A program made the translations under genes and the position numbers. A stretch of DNA of 64,000 bases from Stappia stellulata (GTDB taxonomy: Bacteria > Pseudomonadota > Alphaproteobacteria > Rhizobiales > Stappiaceae), in the NCBI RefSeq assembly GCF_020176715.1, contig NZ_JAIVMF010000007.1:124001-188000 (forward strand). Direction: 5' to 3'. Positions 41,991-50,698 of the stretch are shown here, piece by piece. Position 1 is the first letter of the stretch; each line of letters opens with the position of its first letter. Below the pieces are notes generated by a model. It had not been told where the DNA came from. It did no database searches and saw nothing but the letters and a program-made list of their open reading frames with translations.

Positions 41991-43578
41991 CGCCCAGCCC
42001 GCGCGCGATCATTGCGAGATCGGCGATCCGGCGCGCCAGCGGCCCGACATCGAGCGTGCCGGCCAGCCAGTCGAGCCGTGCCTTGAGGTCCTCATAGGAC
42101 GTGGCAGCGGCGAACTCCGCCTGGAGCTGGTCCATCACCGGCGCGAGATCCGCGCCCCATTCGTCGAGCGCGCCGTCCAGAAGGTCGTCGAGTTCGTCCG
42201 GCTCTTCCCCGGCGCGAGCGGTCGCATGCAACTCGCCACAAGACGGGCATGCGCGTGCGGTTGCGGGATCGTCGGGGTCCTCGTCTTTCGGACCCGCATC
42301 CTTGGCCGGCTTGCCCTTGTCATCGGCCTTCGGCTTTGCGGCCGGCGTAAGCACGTCCGCATCTTCCTCCGGTTCGCTCAGGCCGATCTTCTCCCGAACC
42401 TCAGCCATCGACACGCGCAGGCCGAGGGGCACAAGCTTCGTCAGCGCATCGGAGAGCGTCTTGATGTCCTCGGCTTCGGCCACCGGCAGGTCGACGGTCG
42501 GATAGCGTTCCTGCGGACCGAAGTTGAAGGCAATGAAGGGCTGGATCAGATCGCGGTTGATCGTCGCCGCAAGCTGGCGCGCGTCGGCGCGCAGGATGTC
42601 GTAGCGGACGTTTTCATGCACCTGCGCCTGGGCAAGCGACGAACCGTCGTCGGTGGTCATCGTCTGGCCGAGCACGCCCTTGGAAATCTGCGCGTCGAGA
42701 TAATCGGCCATCGCGCCGAAGACGGCATTGCCGCTGCCGCCCTTGGCTTCGATGAACTCGATTTCCATGCCCGAGGGAATGATCGCGGCCGCATCTGAGG
42801 CGAGATCGCGCACGGCGCGCAGGAGCACGCGCTTTTCATCCGGCGTCGCGCCGCGTCCGTAGCGGCCGACGCGCAAGGGCATGCCGAAGACTTCCAGAAA
42901 CGCCGCCCAGTCCTTGAGCGTGTAGGATTTCAGCATGAAGGCCCAGGCGTTCAGCCGCGCCAGACCGCCCCGGATCGGCTGGCCCGACTTGAGCTTCGGC
43001 ACATGGCGGATGAAGGAATAGCGCGACAGCGCGCGCCCTTCGATCGACCCGTCCTCGCGCAGCCGCAATTCGCGCCCCGTCTTTCGGTCGAACTGGAAGT
43101 GTCGGGGGTCGCGCCAGGCATAGCCGCGCGGGCGCCATTCCGACCCGTAGTCCCAAAGGATCTCGACGACGGAAAAGCCCTTGCCAAGCGCGTCGAGCAC
43201 GTCGATCTGCATCGCCTCGAATTCCGGCGCTTCGACCAACTCGCGCACCGCGTCGAGGATTGTGTCGTCGGTCGCACCGCCGTCGGGCGGATTGACCGCC
43301 GGCTCGATCGCCAGCACCGCGCGCTTGCGGGTGCCGAGAACCGAGGCGTAGTGGAGATCGCGTTCCTCCATTTCCTCGGCAAGCGCCAGGTACTCGGCCG
43401 GTTCCCCTTCGACCGCGTCGCGCAGGATGCGGGCGAGTTTGCCGGGCGTCAGACCGGAGGCGACGGGATCGCTCCAGAGTGCGCGCACGCCGGTCAGGGT
43501 CGGTGCTGCCTCTTCCTTCAGGAGCGACGTGGAGGAGACGGGCCGTCCGTGCGGATCGACAAGCTGATAGGTGCTCAC
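41980..43578 (-). CDS. Portal protein, DUF935 family (Mu gp29-like)
   Basis: 532 aa from GTG 43578, which overlaps the terminase stop (GTGA). Pattern: LVDPHGRPVSSTSLLKEEAA, PGKLARILRDAVEGEPAEYL, LAEEMEERDLHYASVLGTRK, GWEPRGYA-like WRPRGYAWRDPRHFQFD. The C-terminal CPSCGELHA segment is Cys-containing. It forms the DNA-entry vertex of the head. Confidence 0.93.
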   Translation of the reverse strand: MSTYQLVDPHGRPVSSTSLLKEEAAPTLTGVRALWSDPVASGLTPGKLARILRDAVEGEPAEYLALAEEMEERDLHYASVLGTRKRAVLAIEPAVNPPDGGATDDTILDAVRELVEAPEFEAMQIDVLDALGKGFSVVEILWDYGSEWRPRGYAWRDPRHFQFDRKTGRELRLREDGSIEGRALSRYSFIRHVPKLKSGQPIRGGLARLNAWAFMLKSYTLKDWAAFLEVFGMPLRVGRYGRGATPDEKRVLLRAVRDLASDAAAIIPSGMEIEFIEAKGGSGNAVFGAMADYLDAQISKGVLGQTMTTDDGSSLAQAQVHENVRYDILRADARQLAATINRDLIQPFIAFNFGPQERYPTVDLPVAEAEDIKTLSDALTKLVPLGLRVSMAEVREKIGLSEPEEDADVLTPAAKPKADDKGKPAKDAGPKDEDPDDPATARACPSCGELHATARAGEEPDELDDLLDGALDEWGADLAPVMDQLQAEFAAATSYEDLKARLDWLAGTLDVGPLARRIADLAMIARGLGDAG

Positions 43579-45266
43579 CACAAGCCTCCTGAGCGTGCTG
43601 GGTTGATCCCGCCGACGCGGGCGAAGTCGTCGTCATCGTCGAGCGGCGGACCGCCGGTGTCGCCGAACTGTGCAAGCGGCGAATGCCGCGCGGCCGTGTA
43701 GTCGAACTCGGGGAGATCCTGACGGCTCACGTACCAGGCGAGTGCGGAGGCAATCGCGCTGTCGCCGTGGCGCTTCATGCCATCCGCGCCGTTGACGCTG
43801 TGATCGTCAGGAACCTTGATGATGCCGTCGACGTATTGCAGCGCCTGATGGTCGCGCAGGATGTCGTCGTCCATGGGCAAGACGACGGTGCGGTCGGAGA
43901 ACGCCTCGATATAGGCGGGCATCTCGACCTGGTACCAGGCGCGCGACAGGCTCACTTCGATGATCGACGGGCCGTATTTCTGGGCGGCGACTTCGGCGAT
44001 GTAAGCACCGTTGCCGGTGGCATCGAGCGCGCCGCCCGACATGCGGGGAAGCCGGTCGACGATGTAGAACAGGATGTCGCGCTGCTGGTCGAAGGGTACA
44101 TTGCGCAGCTCGACGATCAGCCCGGAACGGCGCACGAGCGCGCGGGTGATCGTCATGACATTGATCACCGTCAGATCGCCCTTGCGCGCAAAGTCCTCGC
44201 CGAAGACATGCGGTAACAGGGGGTCGAGCTTTTCCAGATGGGGTTTCAGCTCGCGTTCGCAGAAGTCGAGCGTGTCGGCCTTGCGGATGTGTTCCGGTGC
44301 GTTTTTGAAATCGTCGGAACAGGCCCATCGAACGATCGGAATGCCGTCCGCCATGCAGGCTTCGATCTGCACGCGGGTGAGTGCCGCGCCCTCCGCTTCG
44401 GCAGGGATCGCGTCCAGCTCCTGACGCATTGCCGCCTGGCGCGCGCCATAGGCGCCCCGGATCTTCGCTTCCCACTCCGCTTCGCCCTCGGCCGTCCACT
44501 CGATCCCCTTGATCAGGCAGACGCGCTTATAGAGCCCGTTTGCGACGGCGGTACCGAAGGGGATGTGATGGACTGAGAACGGCACCTTGCCGGCGCGCGC
44601 TTCGCGGATCAGCTCGTTGAAGGGGTTCAAGACGCCATTGTGCGTCGAGATCACGCGGATCTTGCCGCCCCAGATCAGGAGCGCGTTGACCGCGTCGAGC
44701 ACGCCGCGCACGTCCTGATGGAACGCTGCCTCGTCGATCACGACGATGCCCTGAAGCCCGCGGATGTTTTCCGGTCGCGACGACAAGGCCTCGACGCGGT
44801 AGCCGCTGGCAAAACGGATGCGGAAGGCGGAGATCATCCGCGTCGACCCGTCCGCCTTTTGATCCTCGAACAGGAACTCCTCGATCGCCGCCAGCTCTTC
44901 GCCGATGGCTTTTGCGAACTTCGCGACATAGCCGATGAACTCGCGGCCCTTGTCCTTGGTGTCGCCGATGTAAAACACGTTGTCGCCGCCGGCCGAGCGT
45001 TTGGAGGCGGCGATCAATGTGTCGTCGAGCGCCTCGCCGAAGGTGATGCCGGTGCGGCGGCCCTTTTCGGCAAGCTTCAAATCGGATTTATCCGCAATCC
45101 AATCGATCTGGTGCTGCATCAGGATGCCATCCGCGAGCGGATCGAGATCGTCCGGCACCTCGGCACCGCGCGGCAGGTCGCCGGGCAGGTCTTCGGGTTC
45201 GCGCGTGATCAGTGGTGGACCAGCGAAGAGATCGGGATCGCGCGTCTTGCCGGGCTCTTCGCTCAT
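43575..45266 (-). CDS. Terminase large subunit (Mu gp28-like)
   Basis: 563 aa. Packaging ATPase/nuclease. ATPase segment: LKLAEKGRRTGITFGEALDD as the adenine/Walker region and GIVVIDEAAFHQDV as Walker B, then IRVISTHNG as coupling motif III. The nuclease domain follows (MTITRALVRR; MSGGALDATGNGAYIAEVAA). Start overlaps gp27 by 4 nt. Confidence 0.94.
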   Translation of the reverse strand: MSEEPGKTRDPDLFAGPPLITREPEDLPGDLPRGAEVPDDLDPLADGILMQHQIDWIADKSDLKLAEKGRRTGITFGEALDDTLIAASKRSAGGDNVFYIGDTKDKGREFIGYVAKFAKAIGEELAAIEEFLFEDQKADGSTRMISAFRIRFASGYRVEALSSRPENIRGLQGIVVIDEAAFHQDVRGVLDAVNALLIWGGKIRVISTHNGVLNPFNELIREARAGKVPFSVHHIPFGTAVANGLYKRVCLIKGIEWTAEGEAEWEAKIRGAYGARQAAMRQELDAIPAEAEGAALTRVQIEACMADGIPIVRWACSDDFKNAPEHIRKADTLDFCERELKPHLEKLDPLLPHVFGEDFARKGDLTVINVMTITRALVRRSGLIVELRNVPFDQQRDILFYIVDRLPRMSGGALDATGNGAYIAEVAAQKYGPSIIEVSLSRAWYQVEMPAYIEAFSDRTVVLPMDDDILRDHQALQYVDGIIKVPDDHSVNGADGMKRHGDSAIASALAWYVSRQDLPEFDYTAARHSPLAQFGDTGGPPLDDDDDFARVGGINPARSGGLW

Positions 45267-45844
45267 TTGCGAACGCCCAGAAATTCGCGACGGAGTTGTT
45301 CAACCGCTTCCGCCGACAGACCGGCTTCCTTGCTCACCGTTTCGACGACCTCTTCAACCTTCTCGGCGAACTCGGCTTCGACCTTCTGGCGGCGGGATGT
45401 GGAAACGGATTGTGCGGCGGCGGCTGCCCGAAGCGCGTTGGCGAGTTCCTGCGCGCCCTTGGTCGACAGACCGCCGTCGCCGGCCGATTGCAGGATCTCG
45501 AAGATCAGCGTCTTGATCGCCTCGGCCGCGATGATCGTGAGATCGTCGGACGCGCCGGCGTCGAGCCGGTCGCTCAGGGCGGAGGCAATGTTGCGCGTCT
45601 CTTCAATGCGCCTCGCCATGGCGGCAAGCTTCACGCTGTAGCGGTTGAAGGACGAGAAGGACGGGATGTCGAAGCCGGCGCCGGTCTCGCCCTGGATGGC
45701 GATCAGCTTCTCGCGGAACTCGGTGTAGATCTCGACTTGCGTCCGATCGCGCGCGGTGAGTTCCTTCGCCGCCCAGGTAACGACGTCCTCGCATTCATCC
45801 GGGAGCCTGTCGATCGCTGACAGCCGGCCGCGCCCCTTGCCCAT
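45263..45844 (-). CDS. Small terminase, DUF3486 family (Mu gp27-like)
   Basis: 193 aa. Starts MGKGRGRLSAIDRLPDECED, the standard DUF3486 opening. Then come VEIYTEFREKLIAIQGETG and the helical region PSFSSFNRYSVKLAAMARRI. It recognises phage DNA for packaging. The ATG at 45844 was chosen; an in-frame TTG two codons upstream overlaps the previous stop. Confidence 0.9.
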   Translation of the reverse strand: MGKGRGRLSAIDRLPDECEDVVTWAAKELTARDRTQVEIYTEFREKLIAIQGETGAGFDIPSFSSFNRYSVKLAAMARRIEETRNIASALSDRLDAGASDDLTIIAAEAIKTLIFEILQSAGDGGLSTKGAQELANALRAAAAAQSVSTSRRQKVEAEFAEKVEEVVETVSKEAGLSAEAVEQLRREFLGVRK

Positions 45845-45846
45845 GG

Positions 45847-46143
45847 TCAATCCACCGGCGAGGGTTTGGCGACGCCTTCCAGATAGGCGCGGCGCTCGAC
45901 GTGGTCGAGACCGGCACGACGCAGGCCGGCGACAAGCACGGTTCCGGCTTCCGACAGGCTCACCGCGTCGAGTTCTTCAAGCCGACGAAGCTGGGTGCGG
46001 ACATAATCACGCGACTTGCGGTGCCCGAAGGTCTCCAGAACGCGCACAAGCAAGGTCTCGTTGAGGTGGTGATCGGTTTCTTCGGAGAGCGCCCGCAGGA
46101 TGATCAAACGGCAGTCGCCCGCGATATGCTCGGTAAAACTCAC
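45847..46143 (-). CDS. Winged-helix phage protein (Mu gp26-like position)
   Basis: 98 aa. A helix-rich protein: RLIILRALSEETDHHLNETL, LVRVLETFGHRKSRDYVRTQ, LRRLEELDAVSLSEAG. It reads like a winged-helix DNA-binding domain. Families of this type often precede DUF3486 in Mu-like phages. Function unknown. ATGA overlap with the DUF2730 gene. Confidence 0.7.
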   Translation of the reverse strand: MSFTEHIAGDCRLIILRALSEETDHHLNETLLVRVLETFGHRKSRDYVRTQLRRLEELDAVSLSEAGTVLVAGLRRAGLDHVERRAYLEGVAKPSPVD

Positions 46144-46478
46144 GGCTTGCCTCCCTGGTTGAGAAGGAAATTGGAGATCGTTTCGGTCGCCCGGCGAAGC
46201 GCGCGCAGGTTTTCCTCGACCGCCCCGAACCTGACGCCCATTCCCTCGATTTGCTTGTCGAGCTGGTGGAGGTCGTCGCGGTCGGGCAGCGCTTCGAGCT
46301 TGGCCTCGACGCGGTCGATCCGCACATTCTGTCGCTCGGCCTTGGCCTCAAGCGCCGCGATCGCCTGGGTGTTTTTATGGGAGCCGCGCGTGAGCCAGGT
46401 GAAGACCGCCGACGACGATGCGATGAGCACGGCAATCACCCCCAGGAAGGCTTCGACGGTCTTCCAGTCGAACCACAT
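46140..46478 (-). CDS. DUF2730-like membrane-anchored coiled-coil protein
   Basis: 112 aa. N-terminal TM helix (VEAFLGVIAVLIASSSAVFT) followed by a coiled coil (IAALEAKAERQNVRIDRVEA, KLEALPDRDDLHQLDKQIEG). This matches the DUF2730 layout found in Mu-like phages near lysis genes. Possibly a spanin-like or superinfection protein. ATG 46478 chosen; a GTG two codons upstream is the alternative. Confidence 0.7.
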   Translation of the reverse strand: MWFDWKTVEAFLGVIAVLIASSSAVFTWLTRGSHKNTQAIAALEAKAERQNVRIDRVEAKLEALPDRDDLHQLDKQIEGMGVRFGAVEENLRALRRATETISNFLLNQGGKP

Positions 46479-46484
46479 GACCAC

Positions 46485-46877
46485 CTACCGCAACGACCGG
46501 AGAGCGGCGACGCCGCCGCCGACATAGAAGAGCCACTGGATCATCTGCCCGCCCCATTCCTCCAGGACAGGAACGGTGTCGACGCCCCAACCCATGAGGA
46601 AGATGCTGTCGAGGATGACGGCCAACCACCACGCGCCGAGCGGCAGAACGAAGAGCCCGGCGAAACACCAAAAGGCCGTGTGTTCCAGTTTTGCGGAATT
46701 GAACTTTGCCAGTTCTTTGGTCTCGACGATCGCCGCGCGGATCGCCTCGATCTCGACCTGGGTGCGCAGCTTCTCACGGTCGGTCTCTTCCGCATGGCGG
46801 CGCTCGAGATAGGACAGCGCGCGCTCGACCAGACCGGAGGACGCGAAGCGCAGGACGACGGAGAGAAGCCAGCTCAT
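46485..46877 (-). CDS. Predicted membrane protein of the lysis cassette
   Basis: 130 aa. Has an amphipathic N-terminus (MSWLLSVVLRFASSGLVERA), a charged helix, then two TM helices (WCFAGLFVLPLGAWWLAVIL and MIQWLFYVGGGVAAL). No family is certain. Position just after endolysin and a small membrane protein suggests a holin or antiholin. Confidence 0.6.
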   Translation of the reverse strand: MSWLLSVVLRFASSGLVERALSYLERRHAEETDREKLRTQVEIEAIRAAIVETKELAKFNSAKLEHTAFWCFAGLFVLPLGAWWLAVILDSIFLMGWGVDTVPVLEEWGGQMIQWLFYVGGGVAALRSLR

Positions 46878-47074
46878 GCGTCACCCCCGATCGGCGTCCG
46901 CGTGATCCGGCGCAGGAAGATGTTCAGTCCACCGACGATCAGCATCGCCCAAAGCGCGTCGCGCGGTTCCAGATAGAAGTGCCAGTCGAAGACCTCGAGA
47001 AAGCGCAGGACTTCGGCGGCGATCGGCAGAAGCGCGACGAGCGTGTTGACGATCAGCGTGCGGAACCCCCTCAT
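46874..47074 (-). CDS. Small membrane protein, holin candidate
   Basis: 66 aa with two hydrophobic segments (LIVNTLVALLPIAAEVLRFL and WAMLIVGGLNIFL) separated by a short polar loop. It overlaps the endolysin stop (ATGA) and the next gene (ATGA). The size and two-TM layout suit a class II holin that would release the endolysin. Confidence 0.6.
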   Translation of the reverse strand: MRGFRTLIVNTLVALLPIAAEVLRFLEVFDWHFYLEPRDALWAMLIVGGLNIFLRRITRTPIGGDA

Positions 47075-48018
47075 GCCGTGACCCTCCGCTTGAAGAGGTT
47101 TCGGACGCGGTGCCGGATCTCGTCGCGATAGCGCCAGGCGACAACCGCGCCGCCGAGGACGGCCAAACTGAGCCCGATGCCGGCAACCCAGAGAACCCAC
47201 TCCGGCGCGCCGCCCTGGGCGGCGGCAACACCGGCGCCGGAAACCAGCGCCCCGACACTGGTTGTCGTACCGGCCTCGCCAGCGGCGGAAGCCCGTTCCA
47301 GCGCGGCGGCTGTTGCCGGCCCGAGCACGCCATCGGTCTTGAGGTGCGGGTGATCTTTCTGAAACGCGAAGACGGCTTTTGTCGTCTTCGGTCCGGCGAG
47401 CCCGTCGAGCGCGCCGTCGTAGTGACCGAGACGCGCGAGGATTGTCTGATAGTGCCGAAGTTCGTCACTGGCGCTGGACGCGCGCGCCACGTCGGCGCGG
47501 GGCGGGACGTTGATCGCCTTGGACGTCGAGTAGATCCCACGCTGGATCAGCAGCGCCTCGGCCTGGCGACGCTTCACCAGCCCCGGCAGACGACGGCCGG
47601 CCGCCGTAGTGCCGGTCTTGCGCAGCAGTTCGGCGGCAGTGCGGGCATCGCCTTTGGCAAGCGCTTTCGCCCATCGCCATGTGGCCGCGCGTGGACCGAG
47701 GTTGAAGCAGACCGAGGCCGCGCCGTCGTAGTGGTGCTGACGGGTCGGCTTGATGTGGCGCACGACAGCGGCGCCGTATTCTTCATCGGTGATTTGAGGA
47801 AGGATGCGATGACACTCTTCGCGGGTGATCGTGTCGCCGAACTTCAGCGGCCGTCCGCGCGTCTTGATCCAGTAGGCTTTGAAGGTTGCCGACCGGTTGG
47901 TGAAACCCGTGCCGATCGTCGGAACCCCGACCGGATCGCGATAGGTACGGCTGACGAACCCTTCATGCGCGACGATCTCGCGCGCCCCTTGCGGGCTCAA
48001 TTTGGAAATGATCGGCAT
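47071..48018 (-). CDS. Endolysin: GH24 lysozyme with peptidoglycan-binding domain
   Basis: 315 aa. GH24 muramidase domain at about 8-170, with the catalytic Glu in AHEGFVSRTYRDPVGVPTIG and conserved YDGAASVCFNLG. A peptidoglycan-binding domain follows (about 190-245: LARLGHYDGALDGLAGPKTT and DGVLGPATAAAL). A C-terminal TM helix (WVLWVAGIGLSLAVLGGAVV) with basic tail then follows, which is unusual for an endolysin and suggests membrane tethering. First gene of the lysis/late operon behind the palindrome at 48082. Confidence 0.9.
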   Translation of the reverse strand: MPIISKLSPQGAREIVAHEGFVSRTYRDPVGVPTIGTGFTNRSATFKAYWIKTRGRPLKFGDTITREECHRILPQITDEEYGAAVVRHIKPTRQHHYDGAASVCFNLGPRAATWRWAKALAKGDARTAAELLRKTGTTAAGRRLPGLVKRRQAEALLIQRGIYSTSKAINVPPRADVARASSASDELRHYQTILARLGHYDGALDGLAGPKTTKAVFAFQKDHPHLKTDGVLGPATAAALERASAAGEAGTTTSVGALVSGAGVAAAQGGAPEWVLWVAGIGLSLAVLGGAVVAWRYRDEIRHRVRNLFKRRVTA

Positions 48019-48081
48019 GTGGATCGCCCCGGCCTCGTTGGATGAGGCCCACGGTGGCGGATCGGTCGATGCGGGGTGAGA

Positions 48082-48094
48082 CTGACACTGTCAG
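48082..48094 (-). promoter_or_regulatory. Late-promoter palindrome upstream of endolysin
   Basis: CTGACACTGTCAG (plus strand), 64 nt upstream of the endolysin start and just beyond the end of the Mor/C-type gene. The same 13-bp palindrome (central base inverted) precedes the protease and sheath genes. It corresponds to Mu Plys. Confidence 0.7.
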
Positions 48095-48101
48095 CGGCAG
48101 G

Positions 48102-48500
48102 CTAGAAAAGGTCGCCCTGATTGGGGTCCCTGGCGCGAATGCGGGCTCTAGCGCGATATGCGGTGCGCTCATGGGTTCCCGCCGCTGCCGCAGCTTGCCG
48201 CGCCGATGCGCCGTTTTCAAGCGCCTTAAAGAGTGTGCGCCGTGCGCTCGCCGTCCGGGCGATCGGGATCAGGAAGCGCCCGCCGGAATTGCGGACCCGA
48301 AAGTGCTCGCAGATCTTCTCGGCAGCCGGTTGCCCGACCGTCAGGCAAAGCCAGTGATCCGGGTCCGGTCGGCTCGGGATGTAGACGGTCTGACCGCCGC
48401 GCGCCGCCGCAAGCTTCAAGGCCGCGTCCAGCCCCGCGACCTCGGCAATCTCGGCCAGGAGATCCGGCAGATAGGCGTGGTTGGGCGCGCTGGACGGCAT
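48102..48500 (-). CDS. Mor/C-family transcription activator
   Basis: 132 aa. Mor family pattern: LPDLLAEIAEVAGLDAALKL, then GGQTVYIPSRPDPDHWL (beta strand of the dimer), and a C-terminal helix-turn-helix (ENGASARQAAAAAGTHERTA, YRARARI). In Mu two such activators (Mor, then C) turn on middle and late genes. Only one is visible here, so it may do both jobs. It ends 8 nt before the endolysin-side palindrome, its likely binding site. Confidence 0.88.
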   Translation of the reverse strand: MPSSAPNHAYLPDLLAEIAEVAGLDAALKLAAARGGQTVYIPSRPDPDHWLCLTVGQPAAEKICEHFRVRNSGGRFLIPIARTASARRTLFKALENGASARQAAAAAGTHERTAYRARARIRARDPNQGDLF

Positions 48501-48503
48501 GGA

Positions 48504-49154
48504 TCATACCTTGCGCAAAGCGGCGCGCAGCTTCGCGCCAAGCACGTTCATGAGATCGATCCATGCGTCCTTGGAGAAATCCGCATAGGCGATACCGGGC
48601 TGCATACGCGCCACCCATGCGTCGATCGAGGCGGCGGGCGCGGCATCCAGTCTGACAAGCCGGGTCCACTGCGCCAACAGGATCTGCATGCGATGGTCGT
48701 TCAGGAGCGGAGGGCGAAGCCTGTCCCGGGTGAACAGGCTCGCGTCGCCGCTTTCCCGCCGCATCCAGTCCTTGAGCGCCTCGATCACCTTGCCCGCATC
48801 GTCGCCGTGCCGAAGGAAGCGGCCATGATCGAGCCCGGTCTGCCGCTTCACGAACGCGATCAGCGTCGCGTCGGACGCATCCTCGACGACCCCGAGGTTC
48901 CAGGCCGCAATCCAAAGCGCCTGAAACTTGGCAGCGTAGGGACCGGACAGGCGATCTACACGCGGCCTTGAACCGCCTTTCGAAGAGCGTTTGAAGCCCT
49001 GTTGTTCGAACGCCAGCACCACCTTGCGCCGCTCGGCTTCGGTGAGATCGGCTGCCGAGCGCTTGCCGGTCTCGCGCGCCAGAAAATCCCGATAGGTCTC
49101 GTCGTCGAGGCCGAGTTCTTTCTTGGCGATGTGGATCGTTGCGAGCGTGCTCAT
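48504..49154 (-). CDS. gemA: GemA-family regulatory protein (DUF1018)
   Basis: 216 aa. GemA/gp16 pattern: TIHIAKKELGLDDETYRDFL, ARETGKRSAADLTEAERRKV, VLAFEQQGFKR, SGPYAAKFQALWIAAWNLGV and GLDHGRFLRHGDDAGKVIEA. Mu GemA alters host gene expression early in infection. ATG 49154 overlaps the previous stop (ATGA). It precedes the Mor/C-type gene, as in Mu. Confidence 0.9.
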   Translation of the reverse strand: MSTLATIHIAKKELGLDDETYRDFLARETGKRSAADLTEAERRKVVLAFEQQGFKRSSKGGSRPRVDRLSGPYAAKFQALWIAAWNLGVVEDASDATLIAFVKRQTGLDHGRFLRHGDDAGKVIEALKDWMRRESGDASLFTRDRLRPPLLNDHRMQILLAQWTRLVRLDAAPAASIDAWVARMQPGIAYADFSKDAWIDLMNVLGAKLRAALRKV

Positions 49155-49330
49155 GACCATCCCCAGCGGTTCGCGAGGAAGTACGGCAACGGCGCCGCGT
49201 GCGATTGCTTTGGTGAGCTCATAGACGGCGAGCGAAGCGTGGGCTTGCGACCAGCGGGCGCGGTGTCACGCTGTATGGCTTTCGCGAGATCCGCGAAGCT
49301 CTGAACGGTGGAGGCGTTGCGGTCGATCAT
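49151..49330 (-). CDS. Small early phage protein
   Basis: 59 aa, MIDRNASTVQSFADLAKAIQ followed by a Ser/Pro/Lys-rich part and PYFLANRWGWS. No family recognised. Its start overlaps the stop of the DUF3164 gene by 1 nt (TGATG) and its stop overlaps GemA, which supports it as a translated link in the early operon. Confidence 0.6.
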   Translation of the reverse strand: MIDRNASTVQSFADLAKAIQRDTAPAGRKPTLRSPSMSSPKQSHAAPLPYFLANRWGWS

Positions 49331-49980
49331 CACGAGGCCCTCGCGAGATCGATGGTGACCGGCTGCCAAGTGCCGTCGGGCGTGTCCCGTTCGTAAAAGC
49401 GGATGTACGTCTTTGAGCCGACAACGCGCATGGCCTGGCGGATCGCATCCATCGCGCGGCGCCAGCGTTCGTCCTCGATATCGAGGCGAAGCAGCATGAA
49501 GATCTCCGAACGATTGATCTGCCCCGCCTTGTCGGTGTTGAAGGCGCGGGTGACGATCGCCCGGATTTCAGGACGGCTGTCGGCCGCCCATTCGTTGAGG
49601 CACTCGTCGATCAGTTCCTTGGCGATTTGGAGCTGTGGGCCGAAGTCGATGAAGTCGGACACCTGCACCTGCACTTTCATGCAGCCGTCAAAGGTCATGA
49701 AGGTCTTGTTGCCTTTCCGTCCGCCCTTGCTGACGCCGTACTCCTGCGCGAGTAGCGCCTCGAATGCTCCGAGATCCTCGAAGGTGTGTCCGCGAAACCG
49801 CGCGATCTGGTCGGACAGCGCCCGCGCAAACCCCATGATCTTGCGCACCGTCTCGTCTTCAAGTGCGTCTTCCGGCTTGATCATCTCGACCGGCACGAGT
49901 GAGCCTTTGGCGTCGCGCATATAGGTCTCGCCGTCGATCTCGCGTCGGCCGTCATCGGTGGCGGCGATTGTCTCGGTCAT
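49330..49980 (-). CDS. DUF3164-family phage protein
   Basis: 216 aa. Typical DUF3164: RREIDGETYMRDAKGSLVPV, VRKIMGFARALSDQIARFRG, GGRKGNKTFMTFDGCMKVQV, RAFNTDKAGQINRSEIFMLL. Common in the early region of Mu-like phages. Its function is not known; a nucleic-acid role is possible. Coupled by ATGA to its upstream gene. Confidence 0.88.
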   Translation of the reverse strand: MTETIAATDDGRREIDGETYMRDAKGSLVPVEMIKPEDALEDETVRKIMGFARALSDQIARFRGHTFEDLGAFEALLAQEYGVSKGGRKGNKTFMTFDGCMKVQVQVSDFIDFGPQLQIAKELIDECLNEWAADSRPEIRAIVTRAFNTDKAGQINRSEIFMLLRLDIEDERWRRAMDAIRQAMRVVGSKTYIRFYERDTPDGTWQPVTIDLARAS

Positions 49981-50435
49981 AGGTACTCTCCGTTTCGTTG
50001 GTCGAGGGCCGAGCGGCCCGGAGCCGGGTCGCCCAGGAGGGTGTGGTTCGGATCGCCACGTCCCGCCGGGGCTTGGACAATCAGAACCTCGCGGTAGCGG
50101 CGGAAGATCGCCTCGCGTGTCGGTTTGGGCGCCGGCTTGGGTTTTGAGATTGACTGCTGGGGCGCCGGCACCGGCTCCGGTGCGGGTTCGGCCGCAAGTT
50201 GCTCTTCAAGGCTCGGCCCGCCGTAGAGCGCTTGCATTTCCTCGCGGTAGGCGAGTTCCAGATTGACCGCGTGGATCAACCTCGCGATCGCCGCGACGAG
50301 ATCCGCGCGGCGGGTCTGGCCGGTCATGATTTGCGCGGCGACTTCCTTCGCGGCGATGGAGGCCGGCGTGTCATCGCGGGTGCCGTCAAAGACGGCATCG
50401 ACAATTTCATCGACAAGGTCGTGCAAGCCGCTCAT
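49977..50435 (-). CDS. Early phage protein of unknown function
   Basis: 152 aa. Helical N-terminal half (DLVDEIVDAVFDGTRDDTPA, ARLIHAVNLELAYREEMQAL), then a Pro-rich linker (PAPEPVPAPQQSISKPKPAP) and a C-terminal RRYREVLIVQAPAGRGDPNH. No family recognised. Coupled by ATGA overlaps to both neighbours. Confidence 0.65.
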   Translation of the reverse strand: MSGLHDLVDEIVDAVFDGTRDDTPASIAAKEVAAQIMTGQTRRADLVAAIARLIHAVNLELAYREEMQALYGGPSLEEQLAAEPAPEPVPAPQQSISKPKPAPKPTREAIFRRYREVLIVQAPAGRGDPNHTLLGDPAPGRSALDQRNGEYL

Positions 50436-50698
50436 GCCACCGACCCTCCGTCGGAAGAATGGGGAACCGGACGCGGCACGATCGGAAGGCGCACCACTTT
50501 GCCGGTCTGCATGTCCGCGTCCGTGATCCGCGCCGGGCCGGCAACCCGGCAACTCTCCAGGCTGTTTGCCCGTTTCAGGAGGTCGAGCAGCGCCAGCTTC
50601 GCCATTTGCGTCTGCATGGCGCTGAGGTGCAGCTCGCCGCGCTCGTCTGTTGCGGCGTCGACCATGGCCCCCAGACTGCGGAGTTCATCGCTCAGCAT
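50432..50698 (-). CDS. Small early phage protein
   Basis: 88 aa: LSDELRSLGAMVDAATDERG, then LSAMQTQMAKLALLDLLKRA, and a Pro-rich tail. Helical and acidic in its first 45 residues. Function unknown. It overlaps the preceding gene by 14 nt. Confidence 0.65.
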   Translation of the reverse strand: MLSDELRSLGAMVDAATDERGELHLSAMQTQMAKLALLDLLKRANSLESCRVAGPARITDADMQTGKVVRLPIVPRPVPHSSDGGSVA

